This document shows positions 41,840 through 56,400 of a stretch of DNA of 64,000 nucleotides, piece after piece. The notes under the pieces are model-generated. The model had not been told where the DNA came from, searched no databases, and was given only the letters and a program-made list of their open reading frames with translations. Position 1 is the stretch's first letter. The number at the start of each line of letters is the position of its first letter. The stretch lies in assembly GCA_963556495.2 (NCBI GenBank), contig OY747704.1, positions 39,143,001-39,207,000 of the forward strand, given 5' to 3'. The translations under genes were made by a program, and so were the position numbers. The stretch is from Valencia hispanica. Its lineage: Eukaryota; Chordata; Actinopteri; Cyprinodontiformes; Valenciidae.

Positions 41840-43255
41840 TTCAACCACTGGTTGTCTAGGTGGTGTCCTGAAAACAATGTGGACGACACGGATAATTGGC
41901 GAACAATTTGAGGAAAGCCTGGTCTGCTCCGGAGAGACGGCATCCATCCCACTTTGGATGGAGCAGCTCTTTCTATGAATCTGGATGGATTTATCAGTCC
42001 TCCAAAACACTGACAACCCAGGGTCCAGACCAGGAATTAGAATTGTAGTTTGACCCACCTCTCTGCAGCTTCTGTACTTGTCACAATCCTGGATTGTTAT
42101 TGGGTTTTGTTTGGACTCAAGTTTCTTTTGTTTCCATCTTGAGTGTTCATTTTGTGCTGTTGTTTTGATATTTCTTCATTTAGGTCTTGTCATTTGCAGT
42201 CCATTTCTCTGTATTTGTTTTTGCTTTTTTTACCTGTTCCTCCTTTTGTTCTCTCTGTTTGTTTTTATTCTGCCACTCTACCTCATTTCCCAGCTGCAAC
42301 TCATTTCCATCTTCCCCTGACTGCCCTCTCTCTCACACCTGCACCTAATTTTTGTGCCATTTTCCACGACTCCCCAGTCTACTTAGGCTCTCTGATCTCA
42401 CCACTTCCCTACTGGATTCTCTGTCTTTTCTTCCCACCTAACCCTCATGTTCTCTATGTTTGCTTGCCTGAGTTTGACTGTAAATTATTTATTTAATAAT
42501 TAAATCATTCATTACATCAGTCTGCATTTAAATCCAATTCCTCAAATATAATGGCAGTACTGTTACCCACCCCTTACCCCACTTAGACAGTGTCTTGCCC
42601 ATGGCCAAAATCAAATAGATTAAAGGTTAACCTAACAAAAGCAAATTATGAAAATCTCATAAAGATATGTACGATTTTGACTGGACAGAAAAATAAAACA
42701 ATTAAATGTGGATTATTGAACATAAGATCTCTCTCTTCAAAGACTTTGTTAGTTAATGACTTGATTTGTGACAATCAAATCAATTTGTTTTGTATCAGAA
42801 ACCTGGACGCAGCAGGAGGAATATGGCAGTATAAAAAAATTATTTAAATGATTACATTCTTCGAAGTACTGGGCGAAGAGGAGGAGTAGAAACCATTCTT
42901 CATTCAGATTTATTAATTAATCCCAGACCAATTAATAGTTACAGTTCGTTAAAACATCTAACCCTTAGTTTTCCTCATCCAAGTTGCAAAACACTAAAAC
43001 CACTTTTTTGTGGTTTTATATCATCCACTAAACCATTACTCTCAATTTTTAGATCAGATCTCAGATTTTGGAAATGATTTAGTGTTAACTACTGATAAGG
43101 TCATTATAGTGGATGATTTCAAGATTCATGTTGACACTGAAATTGATAGCCTAAATGTAGTCTTTAATGCTATTTTAGACTAAATTGGCTTTATTTAAAA
43201 AGTACAGGGACCCACCCACTCTGGTCATCACACTTTGGAACTTGTACTGACATAT
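41840..43255 (+). mobile_element. L2/CR1-type LINE fossil
   Basis: The left part encodes the end of an ORF1 esterase-like domain (RRDGIHPTLDGAAL, stop TGA near 42014), with the D-x-x-H motif of SGNH hydrolases kept. The right part (from about 42590) is the start of the ORF2 endonuclease: [19 protein letters not shown], then an eroded SETW-like stretch (CIRNLDAA), 'GRRGGVETILHSD' and 'KVIIVDDFKIHVD' in changing frames. A solo LTR splits the two halves. Frameshifts and stops are frequent, so this is an old copy. Confidence 0.75.
42079..42556 (+). mobile_element. Solo LTR inserted in the LINE fossil
   Basis: The 478-bp segment begins TGTCACAATCC and ends ATAATGGCA, giving TG...CA ends. The 5-bp sequence GTACT is present on both sides (42074-42078 and 42557-42561). 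The LINE sequence reads continuously across the segment: ORF1 tail on the left, the spacer before ORF2 on the right. The body is pyrimidine-rich and ends in an AATTAAA-containing part followed by 'cagtctgcattt', resembling fish Ty3/Gypsy-type LTRs. Neither PBS nor internal genes are present. Confidence 0.65.
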
Positions 43256-43309
43256 AGCAAGAGTGTGAATAAATAACAGTACTTCCACATACCCCTGCAC
43301 TCATTATTG

Positions 43310-43445
43310 TTTAATGGTGGATTAATTGTGTAAAGTACAAATATAAATACTGCAGTGACAGTCTTGCATAATGCTGTACAATGGATGCGCTGGTGCTCAT
43401 TGAAGATCACACCACTGGCAGCATCCAGGATGGGGGGAAACAATG
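43310..43445 (+). repeat. Dispersed repeat, copy 1 (partner near 47.35 kb)
   Basis: 'attaattgtgtaaagtacaa', 'ctgcagtgaca' and 'tacaatggatgcgctggtgctca' are shared, in order, with 47352-47440. I do not recognise the family; a PIF/Harbinger-type non-autonomous element is possible. Confidence 0.5.
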
Positions 43446-46400
43446 TAGATTTCCTAAAAGAGTCCTATTAGATCCATTTGCTGAACTGGGCCCAGTGTTA
43501 GATCTACCGACCCGCTGGAACTATTCCTCCTCAATATTGATTTGACATGTTTGAGTGATTTCAATTAGATTTCTACGCCTTTTTGGAGTTATCTTTTTAT
43601 ACGTTCAATATGTACAGTTGTGCTCTGTAATTGCACTATTATAAGTTATTGCACATAACCTAAATAATAAGCTAACTATATTTTATTTTATTTTAGATGT
43701 ATACATTACCTGGATGTTACCAATCTATGGTTTGAAGTTTTTGTCAGTAGCCCCATTAGAAATACAGTATATTTAATTGATGTATACAAAAATGTTAAGA
43801 TGCTAAAAGCCCTTAGAAAATAAAGAGCTTCTGAGATAATGGTAATATATGAAGAAAATAATAATAGTACACTTTAAAAAAGACTGTTCACATTGCATTG
43901 ACTCCAGTGAGGGAACATGTGCCGATTTTACCACCTTAAAGACCCATTTATAGACCTGTTTTCATTTACGCTGATTCACTAAAAGACAAAAGCATCTCTA
44001 GGAAAGAGCTATGACTTATTGACACAGGGTAGTCATTTGGGGCTTGACAACAACATGATATTTGCACAGGTATATCAAGAGACGTATGCAAATCTGCTCA
44101 TTCTGGTGCGATCCAGCCTTAACCTTGAAAACATCATGAAAAGTACACAGACTGACTGCCTAAAAGCCTCAGCGCTGACTCATTTGTTTGCAAAATCCAG
44201 GTAATGGAGATAAATTAGGATAAATGAAGTCTTTACAGAGGGGTGGTATATGACACATAGGAAAACTGACCTTTAGAGAGGATTCAAAGTGGGCTATAGA
44301 GCTTTTATTTAAACTGTTTTTATAGGAGGCTGAAACATACCTGGTTCTGAACGGATTCTTAGATATGGGATCTATTTTCAACCTCCACACCCCAGTTATT
44401 CTCCTCCTGCCTTACATCTTCCACATGCATTACAAACCCACTGACCCTTTGTGCCACAGCCATGCGTCAGTCTGATCCAGTCTGACAGCTCTATTCTGTG
44501 TCCCATTGTCTCTCATGAAAACTGACAAGTAATCCCTAATTAGGATGAAGTCTAAAGAAATTAGAACAACGGTTGATTCAATTAGGCAGAAATTTGAGCA
44601 GTCTTTTTTTGTACACATTGTTAATAGTTGTGTAGTGTAGATATGCTACATTAAATTATGTTGATGATAAATGAGTCTCATGATATATAAAATTTTGTCA
44701 AAAAGGTTGATTTTTTCCACCTTCTCAATAAACAATTTCTAGAACAAACTGCAACATAGGATTTATCTGTTTTTCCCAAAATTATGATATATGTGGGATG
44801 AGCACTACACATAGAGTAAAAAGAAATAATTATCAGAAAAACTCACTGGAACTGGTAAGCAACACAATAAAAATGTATTTTGTTATCAAGCGAGCGAACA
44901 TCTAATTATACAATGATTTAAATAAGTTAGAAAATAACATAAACAAAAAAGATTCTTATGCTAAGTCCTGTAAAAACTGCTTTCTACGGGGGTAAGAGGG
45001 GAAGTTTATGTCTGTAAACTGATTCTGATATTGAACATCTACTGGTCTCTGAGGAGTTTGAATAAAAATGAACCGCTACCTAATTCTGGGTTTTAACAGA
45101 ACAGTATCAGATAGACCCGGATACCTGTCCGAGAAGGAGGAAGAACTTTGAATTATGCACAGCTTTACACAATGCTTTGATTGATGCTATGAAGGTTTTT
45201 TGTGCTGTCAAACTGTCAACAAAATTCTCAGTTACATGTGGTTCAGGAAGAGCAAACATCAAGGACTGATCAGCCAATCAAAAGCGGACTTGGGACAACC
45301 TGCTTATTTTATTACTTTGAACAGCCAAGGAGGAAAATGGATTGTAATATTTCTCCTAACGTTCCTTACATTCTTTAGACTATGGAGAGACCAAAACTTC
45401 AAGTTGTTGTTGTAGGTAAAACGTTTAATCTTTTACCTGAAGCTGTTTTAAAGATCTAATCATTCTATGTAATAAAGAATTCCAGAGTTTAGCACATTGA
45501 CACACACTTTTGTATTATGGGATGCCACCTTTGATACAACATTTATAAGATCAAATCTAAAAGGTCTGTCAAGGTAATTTATGTCTTGTTGACAAGCATT
45601 GAAAATAGGTAAAAGGTAGATTAAATAGTTAAAAGTGCAACAAGTGTTGGAAAATGTATCTTGCACATGTGTACAGACACACCACTTGCTAAGTTTAAAA
45701 TAAAACACAAGAGCAGTTTCTTCCTCTTGGGTAAGTAAGATCTCTTTAAAATTGATTGAGGTTAGTATCTCTCATTCAGAAAAAGCAGCTGAATGGTCTT
45801 GCAGAATCTACTCTTCTATGGTCTTGCAGTATGTGAAAGAAGGCTTCTATCAGAATGGAAATAAAATAACAATGGAGGGGTCCAATGGTCAATCTTCTCA
45901 GATAAATTCCACTTTTCTAAAGTGGATCTTCATCTAATCTTTCATAAATATAATCTTTAAAATGATTACATCTAAATAAAGATTCATATCTCACAATGCA
46001 TTATTGTAGCACACATGCACACACAATATAAAAACAAAGAGAAAAGTCCTATTTATTTATTGAAATTATGCATTACTTTTGGCAAAAATTATTGTTCTAA
46101 CATTTTTTTCTTACGTTTGCAGTTTAGATGACTTGTGTACATTTCTTTTATTATTTGTTCTCTGCATCCACATGTAAAACTGTTAGGTGGTCCGTCTTAA
46201 TTTCTGATACTTTCAGGTAAGCTTCCTGCAGCTTTCTCCCTGTCTTGGTAGAAATGATCTGAAATACTTTCAGTGCAATCCAAAGCAAAACTGATTGTGT
46301 TTGTCATTGCATGAATGCTCATTCACATTATTGATTTTGTTAGATAATTCACAGGAGCCTCTCATACTCCAGGAAGAAAAGGTAAATCTATTTGTCTCCA

Positions 46401-47100
46401 TGTGCTACAACCTTAAAGTTATACAGTTATACTTTATTTTCTGATGAAAATTAGTATAATCTTCAAGTGGGTAGTTTGTTACAAAGAAGGAGCAGCATTG
46501 CAGACCCATTGATATTTAAAATGCCCTTTACAAGGGCGACCTGATCGAAATCAGCACATAAAATACATAATTTTTCAGTGCTGACAGAAAATTTTATATT
46601 TTTAACATTGTAAGGTGTGATTGTTGAAAGTTTCTGTGGCTTTGATAAGACAAAAAACAATAAATTGTAATTACATTTTTGACATAATCAGTTGAATTTA
46701 ATGTCTGACAAGTTAGTTTGGAAAAGGACTCAGAACAAAGATGATAGTACTCATAAACACACTTACACCTGTTTATATCAACCAAAGGACACCCTGCTGC
46801 TGCTTGTAAACAGTCACTCACACTTCAGTGTGGTCCTGAATGTGTGTAAATACAGAAAGAATTTGATTTACGCCATAACTTGGTCCTTTTTCTGTCCTAT
46901 CTCCTCTGTGTGCACTAGCAACAACACATGCTGGTGATTGACTGATAACGATCCGTTTACTTTGCTATCTGATGGAGGACCTGCATTTACCTGCCAGACC
47001 CTCTTGTTTAATGCAGACTTATCATCAGACCACCTTCTTTAACTTCCTGAAGCCCCAAGAGAACCACATGCATAGAGTTGTACAACTGTGAGGATTAAAG
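43446..47100. other. Intergenic sequence
   Basis: No gene recognised in 3.6 kb of AT-rich sequence. A block near 45460-45700 has the texture of a decayed transposon, but I cannot assign it. Confidence 0.4.
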
Positions 47101-47334
47101 CAGTTCAAGGGACTTACTGATCTGGATCTAATTTATAAAGCTTGCTTAGGCACAGAAAGGGGTCTGAAAATGGTGTAAGTCACTATCTACACCACGTTTT
47201 TGAGTTATAGAAAAAAGTGTGGCGGAAAAATGTGCGCAACTTTAAGCAGGCCAAGGACCTGGCGTACGCACATTTTGGACACGGAGGACAATGGCAGCGC
47301 AGCCGGCTAGATGGCAAAATTGTGAATTTAAGCC

Positions 47335-47440
47335 ATGACACTTATTGGTCCATTAATTGTGTGAAGTACAAATTCTGCAGTGACACTCCTACATAGTGCT
47401 GCACAATGGATGCGCTGGCGCTCAATGCAGCATCTGGCAG
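47335..47440 (+). repeat. Dispersed repeat, copy 2
   Basis: Homologous to 43310-43410 (attaattgtgtgaagtacaa; cacaatggatgcgctggcgc). Preceding sequence 47110-47330 (tttataaagcttgc...cgtacgcacattttgg) may belong to the same element. It runs directly into a TA tract. Confidence 0.5.
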
Positions 47441-49125
<1,685 letters not shown>

Positions 49126-50239
49126 ATTTTACAGTGCACAGAAAATAAACTCGAGTTGTTTACTATACCCCTCCCTGAACTCGCTAAACTGTAACTGTGT
49201 TCATATTCTATATTTTAGGAAAACTGTAGAAAGCAATTATCCCTAAGGGGTTTGCTACAAAATCCGATACTTGAGTTTTGTTAGGTTTGATCAACTCTGG
49301 TAAAAAAAAAAAAAAAAATCAGTTCTTATCAATCTATCGTGCTATTTTCCGATGCATGCAGGCATCACAAAATGAGCCACACTTCAGAGAACTCACACAC
49401 AAAGGCAAAATGGCAACTCTCAAGAGTTCAGAGAGTTCACAGCTGCTTGAAGGAATTTTTTCACTGAAAATTGCAGCAAAAAAACAAAAATAAAACAAAA
49501 ACAGATATAGATTTATTACTCAGCTTTGGAGCAATCCCAGCTGTTCTTTAAGAAAAGTTTAATCCTATATCTTAAGTGCTATATTTTACATATATTGTGC
49601 ATGCAAACCGTATGTCCAGAACCGGGAATCTATTAGTATAAGAAAAGCTAAGAGCTCCACCAGCACCATGCCTTGTAAACTATAGAGTTGCACATTCAGG
49701 TTCAGAACCTGTTGTTTGGTCTGCTATATCAACAAGACCCTCAGTATTTCTCAGCTACAGTTCAGACTCAGGTGCTACTCCAGACTACCAATGGGGCACC
49801 CTGTCACACCTAAGTAACAGTACACATAACCTGTGCTCTTTGGATCCTGAGCCCCTGCAGCAGAAACCGAGACAGAGAAGAGAAAAGGTGAAAGACCAGC
49901 CTCACACCCCTCTGAGACACGAGGGCTGCTCATGAGGCACCCTCAATGCTCAAGCTGAGACTGAAGAGGAGGGGGATTTTAGTGGTCTTTACCTTTTAGA
50001 GGGGTAAGCAGGTGCAGGTTCAAGAAAAAAAATAAATGACTGTGAGTGCTGAGGAGAAGAGACACGGTGAGATGTTAAGTGCCTGTGTGAAATATGGTCT
50101 TTGTGTATATGTGTTTTTTGCAGATGCCAGGAAAAGACTTGTAGGGTGATTTTCAGAGATCTGAGGAGAAGCTGGAAAGTCCGAGCTGACTCACGATACT
50201 GTCACCTGCAGAGAAGAAAAGTTAAGCAAGCCAAAAGAA

Positions 50240-50338
<99 letters not shown>

Positions 50339-51290
50339 TCTAGCCAAGGTATTTATTGTTAGTTTTCACTATGTCGGCTGCTGCCGCCACACATCAAGTA
50401 CTTTTTTTTCTCCTCTCCTTTTTGTCTTTGTTAAGCAAAAAGTGTAAGATGTTTGAAGACTTTGATGTCTGAGAGACAGAGAAAAAAGGATCTTAAGATG
50501 AACACTTGCTTTGATCATATGTCAGGGAGGTTTAAGTCTTTGTTGAAGTGATGAGAGAGTTAGAATAACTTCACTGGCCCAATGTCATGTAAGTCCACGC
50601 ACATGGAAAACAGAGTTTTTGTCACAGAATTACTTTTGGATATAGATTAGTTGATTGAGGTTGAGCGTTGCAACATCTGAGAGAGACGATAATTCCTTAT
50701 GAAATAGCATATTTACTGAGAGATTATTCAAGTTTCACGTGCAGAAATGCATAAACTCTCTGAATAAACTTACAACATGTAAGGAAAATAATCTTCAGCG
50801 GCCGGAAGATCATCACACATTAGGGACCTCCTTTGAGCCAAAGATATCTTGATAATGATTCATATTATTTTTAAAACTGCCCCAACTTTCCCTAAGAAAC
50901 TTTGCATTAATATTTTACCAGAGACCCGGCTGAAGTGGGATTTTTTTTATTGTGGTGGCCAACCTAAAGACACTTTGATGTGATCATCTGCAGGCAAGGC
51001 AGACACCGTTTAATGTGAGCCAGACATCCCCTTTTCTCAACAGAGCAGAGCTCACCTACATCCTGTTCTCCTTCACTGGCCAGCGCTTTGAATGCTGGAT
51101 GGGACCTGCAGCCAAGCACAAAATAATCGATCTATATATGCATGCGTTGCTCTCACAAATTATTAGTTAGTCAAAGTTTATTTGATAAAAAATTAAGAAA
51201 CTGTTGGATTTAAGGTGTTTGCATGGCTAATTTTGTCTAAGACATCCCTTTCAGTGGTATATGCAAATTGTGCAATGTCTATACTACAAG
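49126..51290. other. Intergenic sequence
   Basis: No gene recognised. It contains an A run at 49301-49318 and the (GAAA)n tract below. Confidence 0.45.
50235..50338. repeat. (GAAA)n microsatellite
   Basis: About 26 AAAG units. Confidence 0.95.
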
Positions 51291-51292
51291 AC

Positions 51293-51545
51293 AAGAAAGA
51301 AATGCCTACATTGCTTTCCAAAAATATTTATGCCTACACAACCACACATTTTATTTATTTTCATGTTTTTTTATGTCATAGGCCATGACAAGAAGTGAAT
51401 TTAGAAAATGAGGCATGAGACAGTTACAGTTAGAGTTACAGCTGCAGCCAACAGCTATACAATGAAATTTTGGCCCAATATTTGGTAAAATAGCTGAAGC
51501 TCAATCAAATTGGATGGAGTGTTTGTTAATATCAGTTTTGCAGAT
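51293..51545 (-). mobile_element. Tc1-like transposon, left fragment
   Basis: Begins acattgctttccaaaaatat, a diverged version of the 'cagtgccttgcaaaagtat' terminus. It later reads 'ctcaatcaaattggatggag', found in the same family. Its continuation may be the fragment at 52965-53460, with an L2 LINE inserted between. Confidence 0.5.
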
Positions 51546-51669
51546 CTTTTATTTACTTCAGCTTGTAAACGCACATCCACTCAAGGAGCAACGGCCGACA
51601 TAGAGCGAGTTTTGATTTAGCTGGAAAAGTTTTTGCTAGAAGTGTAGCTCGTAGAATACTCTAAAAACG

Positions 51670-51751
51670 CAAACAAACAAACAAACAAACAAACAAACAA
51701 ACAAACAAACAAACAAACAAACAAACAAACAAACAAACAAACAAACAAACA
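51670..51751. repeat. (AAAC)n microsatellite
   Basis: About 20 AAAC units. Confidence 0.95.
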
Positions 51752-51799
51752 GTGGTCTGTTTTGTTGTTCTTTACACCTCCTGGTGTTTAAATTGCAAA

Positions 51800-52490
51800 A
51801 AGTCCATACTAGGCAATGCAAGGCAAGGCAAGGCAATTTTATTTGTAAAGAACACTTTCAACAACAAGGTAATTCAAGGTGCTGTACATGAGGTAAAATA
51901 AAAATAGCAGTAAAACACAGACAAAGCACATAAAGTAAAAACAGCAATAAAGCAAGAAGAACACACAAAACATGATACATCAAAGCATTACTCAAAGGCA
52001 GCTCTAAACAGATAAGTTTTTAGTTGTGATTTAAAAGAACTCAGTGTTTCAGCAGCTTTGTAGTTTTTTGGAAGTTTGTTCCAGATTAGAGGAGCATGGA
52101 AACTGAAAGCTGCTTCTCCGTGTTTGGTTCTAATTCTAGGGATGCTGAGTAAATTGGAATTAGAGGACCTGAGTGATGTGGGGGGTTGGTATACTAACAG
52201 TAGATCTTCAATATACTATGGTGCTAAGCCATTCAATGATTTATAAACTAGTAAAATTATTTAGAAGTATATTCTCTGAGCTACAGGGAGCCAGTGTCAG
52301 GACTTTAGAACTGGGGTGATGTGCTCTACTTTCCTGGTTCTAGTGAGGACACAAGCAGCAGTGTTCTGGATCAGCTACAGCTGTCTAATTGACTTTTTAG
52401 GCAGACCTGTGAGAACGCTGTTGCAGTAATCAATCCGACTACAGATAAATGCATGGATGAGTTTTTCAAGGTCCTGTTACGACATCAGTC
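51800..52490 (-). mobile_element. 3' part of an L2-type LINE, minus strand
   Basis: On the minus strand this reads the C-terminal region of an L2 ORF2 with stops: DYCNSVLTGLPKKSIRQL, LIQNTAACVLTR, VEHITPVLKS and FKSQLKTYLF-like text. The 3' tail lies at the left and ends in tandem AAGGC units (51815-51835). The copy is 5'-truncated and dead. Confidence 0.75.
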
Positions 52491-52504
52491 ACTTTAATCT
52501 TAAA

Positions 52505-52745
52505 AATGTTTTTCAGTTTAATAAAGCAAGGAGCACACACAAAACATATGATACATGAAAACATTACTCAAAGGCAGCTCTTAACAGATGAGTTTTTAGT
52601 TGTGGTTTAAAAGAACTCACTGCTTCAACAGCTTTGCAGTGGTCTGGAAATTTGTTCCAGATTAGATCAGGATAGAAACTGAAAGCTGCTTCTCCATGTT
52701 TGGTTCTAGTTCTAGGGATGTTGAGTAGACTGGAATTCGATCACC
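52505..52745 (-). mobile_element. Second L2-type LINE fragment, same family
   Basis: Repeats the order of 51900-52170 ('acattactcaaaggcagctc', 'gtttttagttgtggtttaaaagaactcac', 'gctgcttctccatgtttggttct') with about the divergence of two old copies. It is a separate fragment directly adjoining the first. Confidence 0.65.
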
Positions 52746-52964
52746 TGGCCTTGCAATATAAATCATCTAGTGCCCAAAAGCTGCACTGACTACAAATTAT
52801 TTCAACTATAGAGCACCGTTTAGGTGAAATTGTCTGGGGCTGATGTTGGGTTGACCAATCACAGACTCTGCATTGGGCTCTACTCCGTGCGTCCTTGCGT
52901 GAGTGACGGAGAGCCTTTGCGTCGATGGATAATGGCACTATGTGTCCAGGGTCATGTGCTGCGT

Positions 52965-53460
52965 TAGTTTTTCACTCCACATTCAGTTCTGTGAAAAGAT
53001 CAAGATGTTCAGGTTTGGTCTCACCTGATCAAAGCACCTTCTTCCATTTGTTTGCTATGTCTCCTTACATGGCTTGTGGCAAAATTTGAATGGGACTTCT
53101 TAAAACAATGGATAAATAAATACACAACTACAGCTACAACCACAACTAATGGTTGTCCTGTAAACGGATTCTCCCACCTGATCCCCACAGCCTCTCCAGA
53201 TTAACCACAGAACTCCAGACTTCTTTTCTGTTTACTGCTGTCCTTGTCCAGCCTTTCAGTTTGTGTGGTCAGAAATGTATCAGTAGGTTTGCAGTTGTGC
53301 AATACTATTTCCGTTTTCAGATAATGGATTGAACAGTGGTTTGTGAGATATTTAATGCTTGGGATATTAGTTTGTAATCTCACTCTGCTTTTAGCTTGTC
53401 CAGACATGACTGGTGTGTTCCTTGGTTTTCATGATGCTCATTGTTTCCCTTTATGTTCTC
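52965..53460 (-). mobile_element. Tc1-like transposon, right-hand fragment
   Basis: 'ggtttggtctcacctgatcaaagcaccttcttcc' and 'catggcttgtggcaaaat' (shown in parts) are blocks of the fish Tc1-like family seen at 24.95 and 12.5 kb, read in the reverse direction. No open transposase frame remains. Confidence 0.6.
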
Positions 53461-53462
53461 CA

Positions 53463-56400
53463 AGGGTGCATTCACACCAGCCCTGTTTATCCATCCATCC
53501 ATCCATTTTCCTCCGCTTATCCGGGGTCGGGTCGCGGGGGCAGCAGCCTAAGAAAAGAGACCCAGACTTCCCTCTCCCCAGCCACTTGTTCCAGCTCCTC
53601 AGGAGGAACCCAAGGCACTCCCAGGCCAGCCGAGAAACATAGTCCCTCCAGCGTGTCCTGGGCCTTCCCCTGGGCCTCCTCCCGGTGAGACGTGCCTGAA
53701 ACACCTCACCAGGGAGGCATCCAGGAGGCATCCTGACCAGATGCCCGAGCCACCTCAACTGACTCCTCTCGATGTGGAGAAGCAGCGGCTCTACTCTGAG
53801 CCCCCTCCGGATGACTGAGCTTCTCACCCTATCTCTAAGGGAGAGCCCAGACACTCTGCGGAGGAAACTCATTTCAGCCGCTTGTATCCGTGATCTCGTT
53901 CTTTCGGTCACCACCCAGAGTTCGTGACCATAGATGAGGGTAGGAACGTAGATCGACCGGTAAATCGAGAGCTTCGCCTTTTGGCTCAGCTCTCTCTTCA
54001 CCACGACAGACCGGTAGAGCGCCCGCATAACTGCAGATGCCCCACCAATCCGTCTTTCGATCTCCCGCTCCATTTATCCCTCATTCGTGAACAAGACCCC
54101 CAGATACTTAAACTCCTCCACTTGGGGAAGGACCCCATCCCTGACCCGGAGAAGGCACCCCACCCTTTTCCGGCTCAAGACCATGGCCTCGGATTTGGAA
54201 GTGCTGATTCTCATCCCAGCCGCTTCACACTCGGCTGCGAACCGCTCCAGCGAAAGCTGTAGATCACGTTCCGATGAAGCCAACAGGACCACGTCATCTG
54301 CAAAAAGCAGAGACCCGATCCTGAGGCCACCGAAACGGATCCCCTTGATGCCTTGGCTGCACCTAGAGATCCTGTCCATAAAAGTTAGGAACAGGATCGG
54401 TGACTAAGGGCAACCTTGGCGGAGTCCAACTCTCACTGGAAACAAGCCCGACTTACTGCCGGCAATGCGAACCAAACTCTGGCACCGGTCGTACAGGGAC
54501 CTAACAGCCTATATCAAGGGGCGCGGTACCCCATACTCCCGGAGCACACCCCACAGGGCCCCCCGAGGGACACGGTCGAACGCCTTCTCCAAGTCCCAAA
54601 ACACATGTAGACCGGTTGGGCAAACTCCCACGCACCCTCCAGGACCCTGCTGAGGGTGTAGAGCTGGTCCAGTGTTCCACGGCCAGGACGAAAACCACAT
54701 TGTTCCTCCCGGATCCGAGGTTCGACTATCCGTCGGACCCTCCTCTCCAGAACCCCCGAATAGACCTTACCAGGGAGGCTCAGAAGTGTGATCCCCCTGT
54801 AGTTGGAACACACCCTGTGGTCCCCCTTTTTAAACAGGGGGACCACGACCCCGGTCTGCCAATCCAAGGGAACTGCCCCCGATGTCCACGCAATATTGCA
54901 GAGCCGCGTTAACCATCACAGCCCCACAACATCCAGAGCCTTGAGGAACTCCGGCCGAATCTCATCCACCCCCGGAGCCCTGCCACCGAGGAGCTTTTTA
55001 ACAATCTCGGTGACCTCAGCACCAGAGATTGGAGAGACCGACCCCAAGTCCCCAAACCCTGCTTCCATATTGGAAGGCGTGCTGGTGGGATTGAGGAGGT
55101 CTTCGAAGTATTCCATCCACCGACCCAAAAAGTCCCGCATCGAGGTCAGCAGCACACCATCCCCACTGTAAACAGTGTTGGTGGCAGACCGCTTTCCCCC
55201 TCCTGAGATGCCGGATGGTGGACCAGAATCGCTTCGAAGCCGTACGGAAGTCGTTTTCCATGGCCTCTCCAAACTCCTCCCACGCCCGAGTTTTTGCCTC
55301 AGCAACCATCCGAGCCGCATCCCGCATGGCCTGTCACTACCTATCAGCTGCTTCAGGGGTCCCACAAGCCAAAAAGACCCGGTAGGACTCCTTCTTCAGC
55401 CTGACAGCATCCCTTACCGCCGGTGTCCACCAGCGGGTTCGGGGGTTGCAGCCGCGACAGGCACCAACCACCTTGCGGCCACAGCTTCGGTCAGCCGCCT
55501 CGGCAATGGAGGCGCGGAACATGGTCCACTCGGACTCAATGTCCCCCGCCTCCCCCGGGACGTGTTCAAAGTTCTGCCGGAGGTGTGAGTTAAAGCTTCT
55601 TCTGACATTAGAGTCTGCCAGACGTTCCCAGCAGACCCTCACAACACGTTTGGGCCTTCCAGGTCTGTGCGGCGTCCTCCCCCACCATCGGAACCGACTC
55701 ACCACCAGGTAGTGGTCAGTGGGCAGCTCAGCCCCTCTCTTCACCCGAGTGTCCAAAACATGCGGCCGCAGATCAGATGAGACGACAACCAAGTCGATCA
55801 TTGAGCTGCGGCCTAAGGTGTCCTGGTGCCAAATGCACATATGGACACCTTTATGCCTGAACATGGTGTTTGTTATGGACAATCCATGACGAGCACAGAA
55901 GTCCAATAACAAGACACCACTCGGGTTCAGATGGGGGGGGCCATTCCGCCCAACCACACCCCTCCAGGTCTCACTGTCATTGCCCACGTGAGCATTGAAG
56001 TCCCCCAGCAGAACAAGGGAGTCCCCAGGAGGAGGACTCTCCAGCACCCCCTCCAAAGACTCCAAGAAGGGTGGGTAATCTAATCTGCTGTTTGGCGCGT
56101 AAGCACAAACAACAGTCAGGACCCGTCCCCCCACCCGAAGGCGGAGGGAGGGTACCCTCTCGTTCACCGGGGTAAACCCCAACGTACAGGCGCCGAGATG
56201 GGGGGCAACAAGTATGCCCACTCCAGCTCGGCGCCTCTCAGCAGGGGCAACTCCAGAGTGGAAGAGAGTCCAACCCCTCTCGAGGAGACGGGTTCCAGAG
56301 CCAGAGCCATGCGCCGAGGTGAGTCCGACGATGTCCAGTCGGAACCTCTCAACCTCGGACACCAGCTCCGGCTCCTTCCCCACCAGCCCTGTTTAGTCCA

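Noticed and set aside
51670..51751. Regular AAAC units considered as a CRISPR-like or structured array
   Set aside because: A simple tetranucleotide microsatellite without spacers.
54087..55712. Several + strand open frames of 60-140 codons
   Set aside because: Antisense shadows of the GC-rich minus-strand RTE/Rex3-like LINE.
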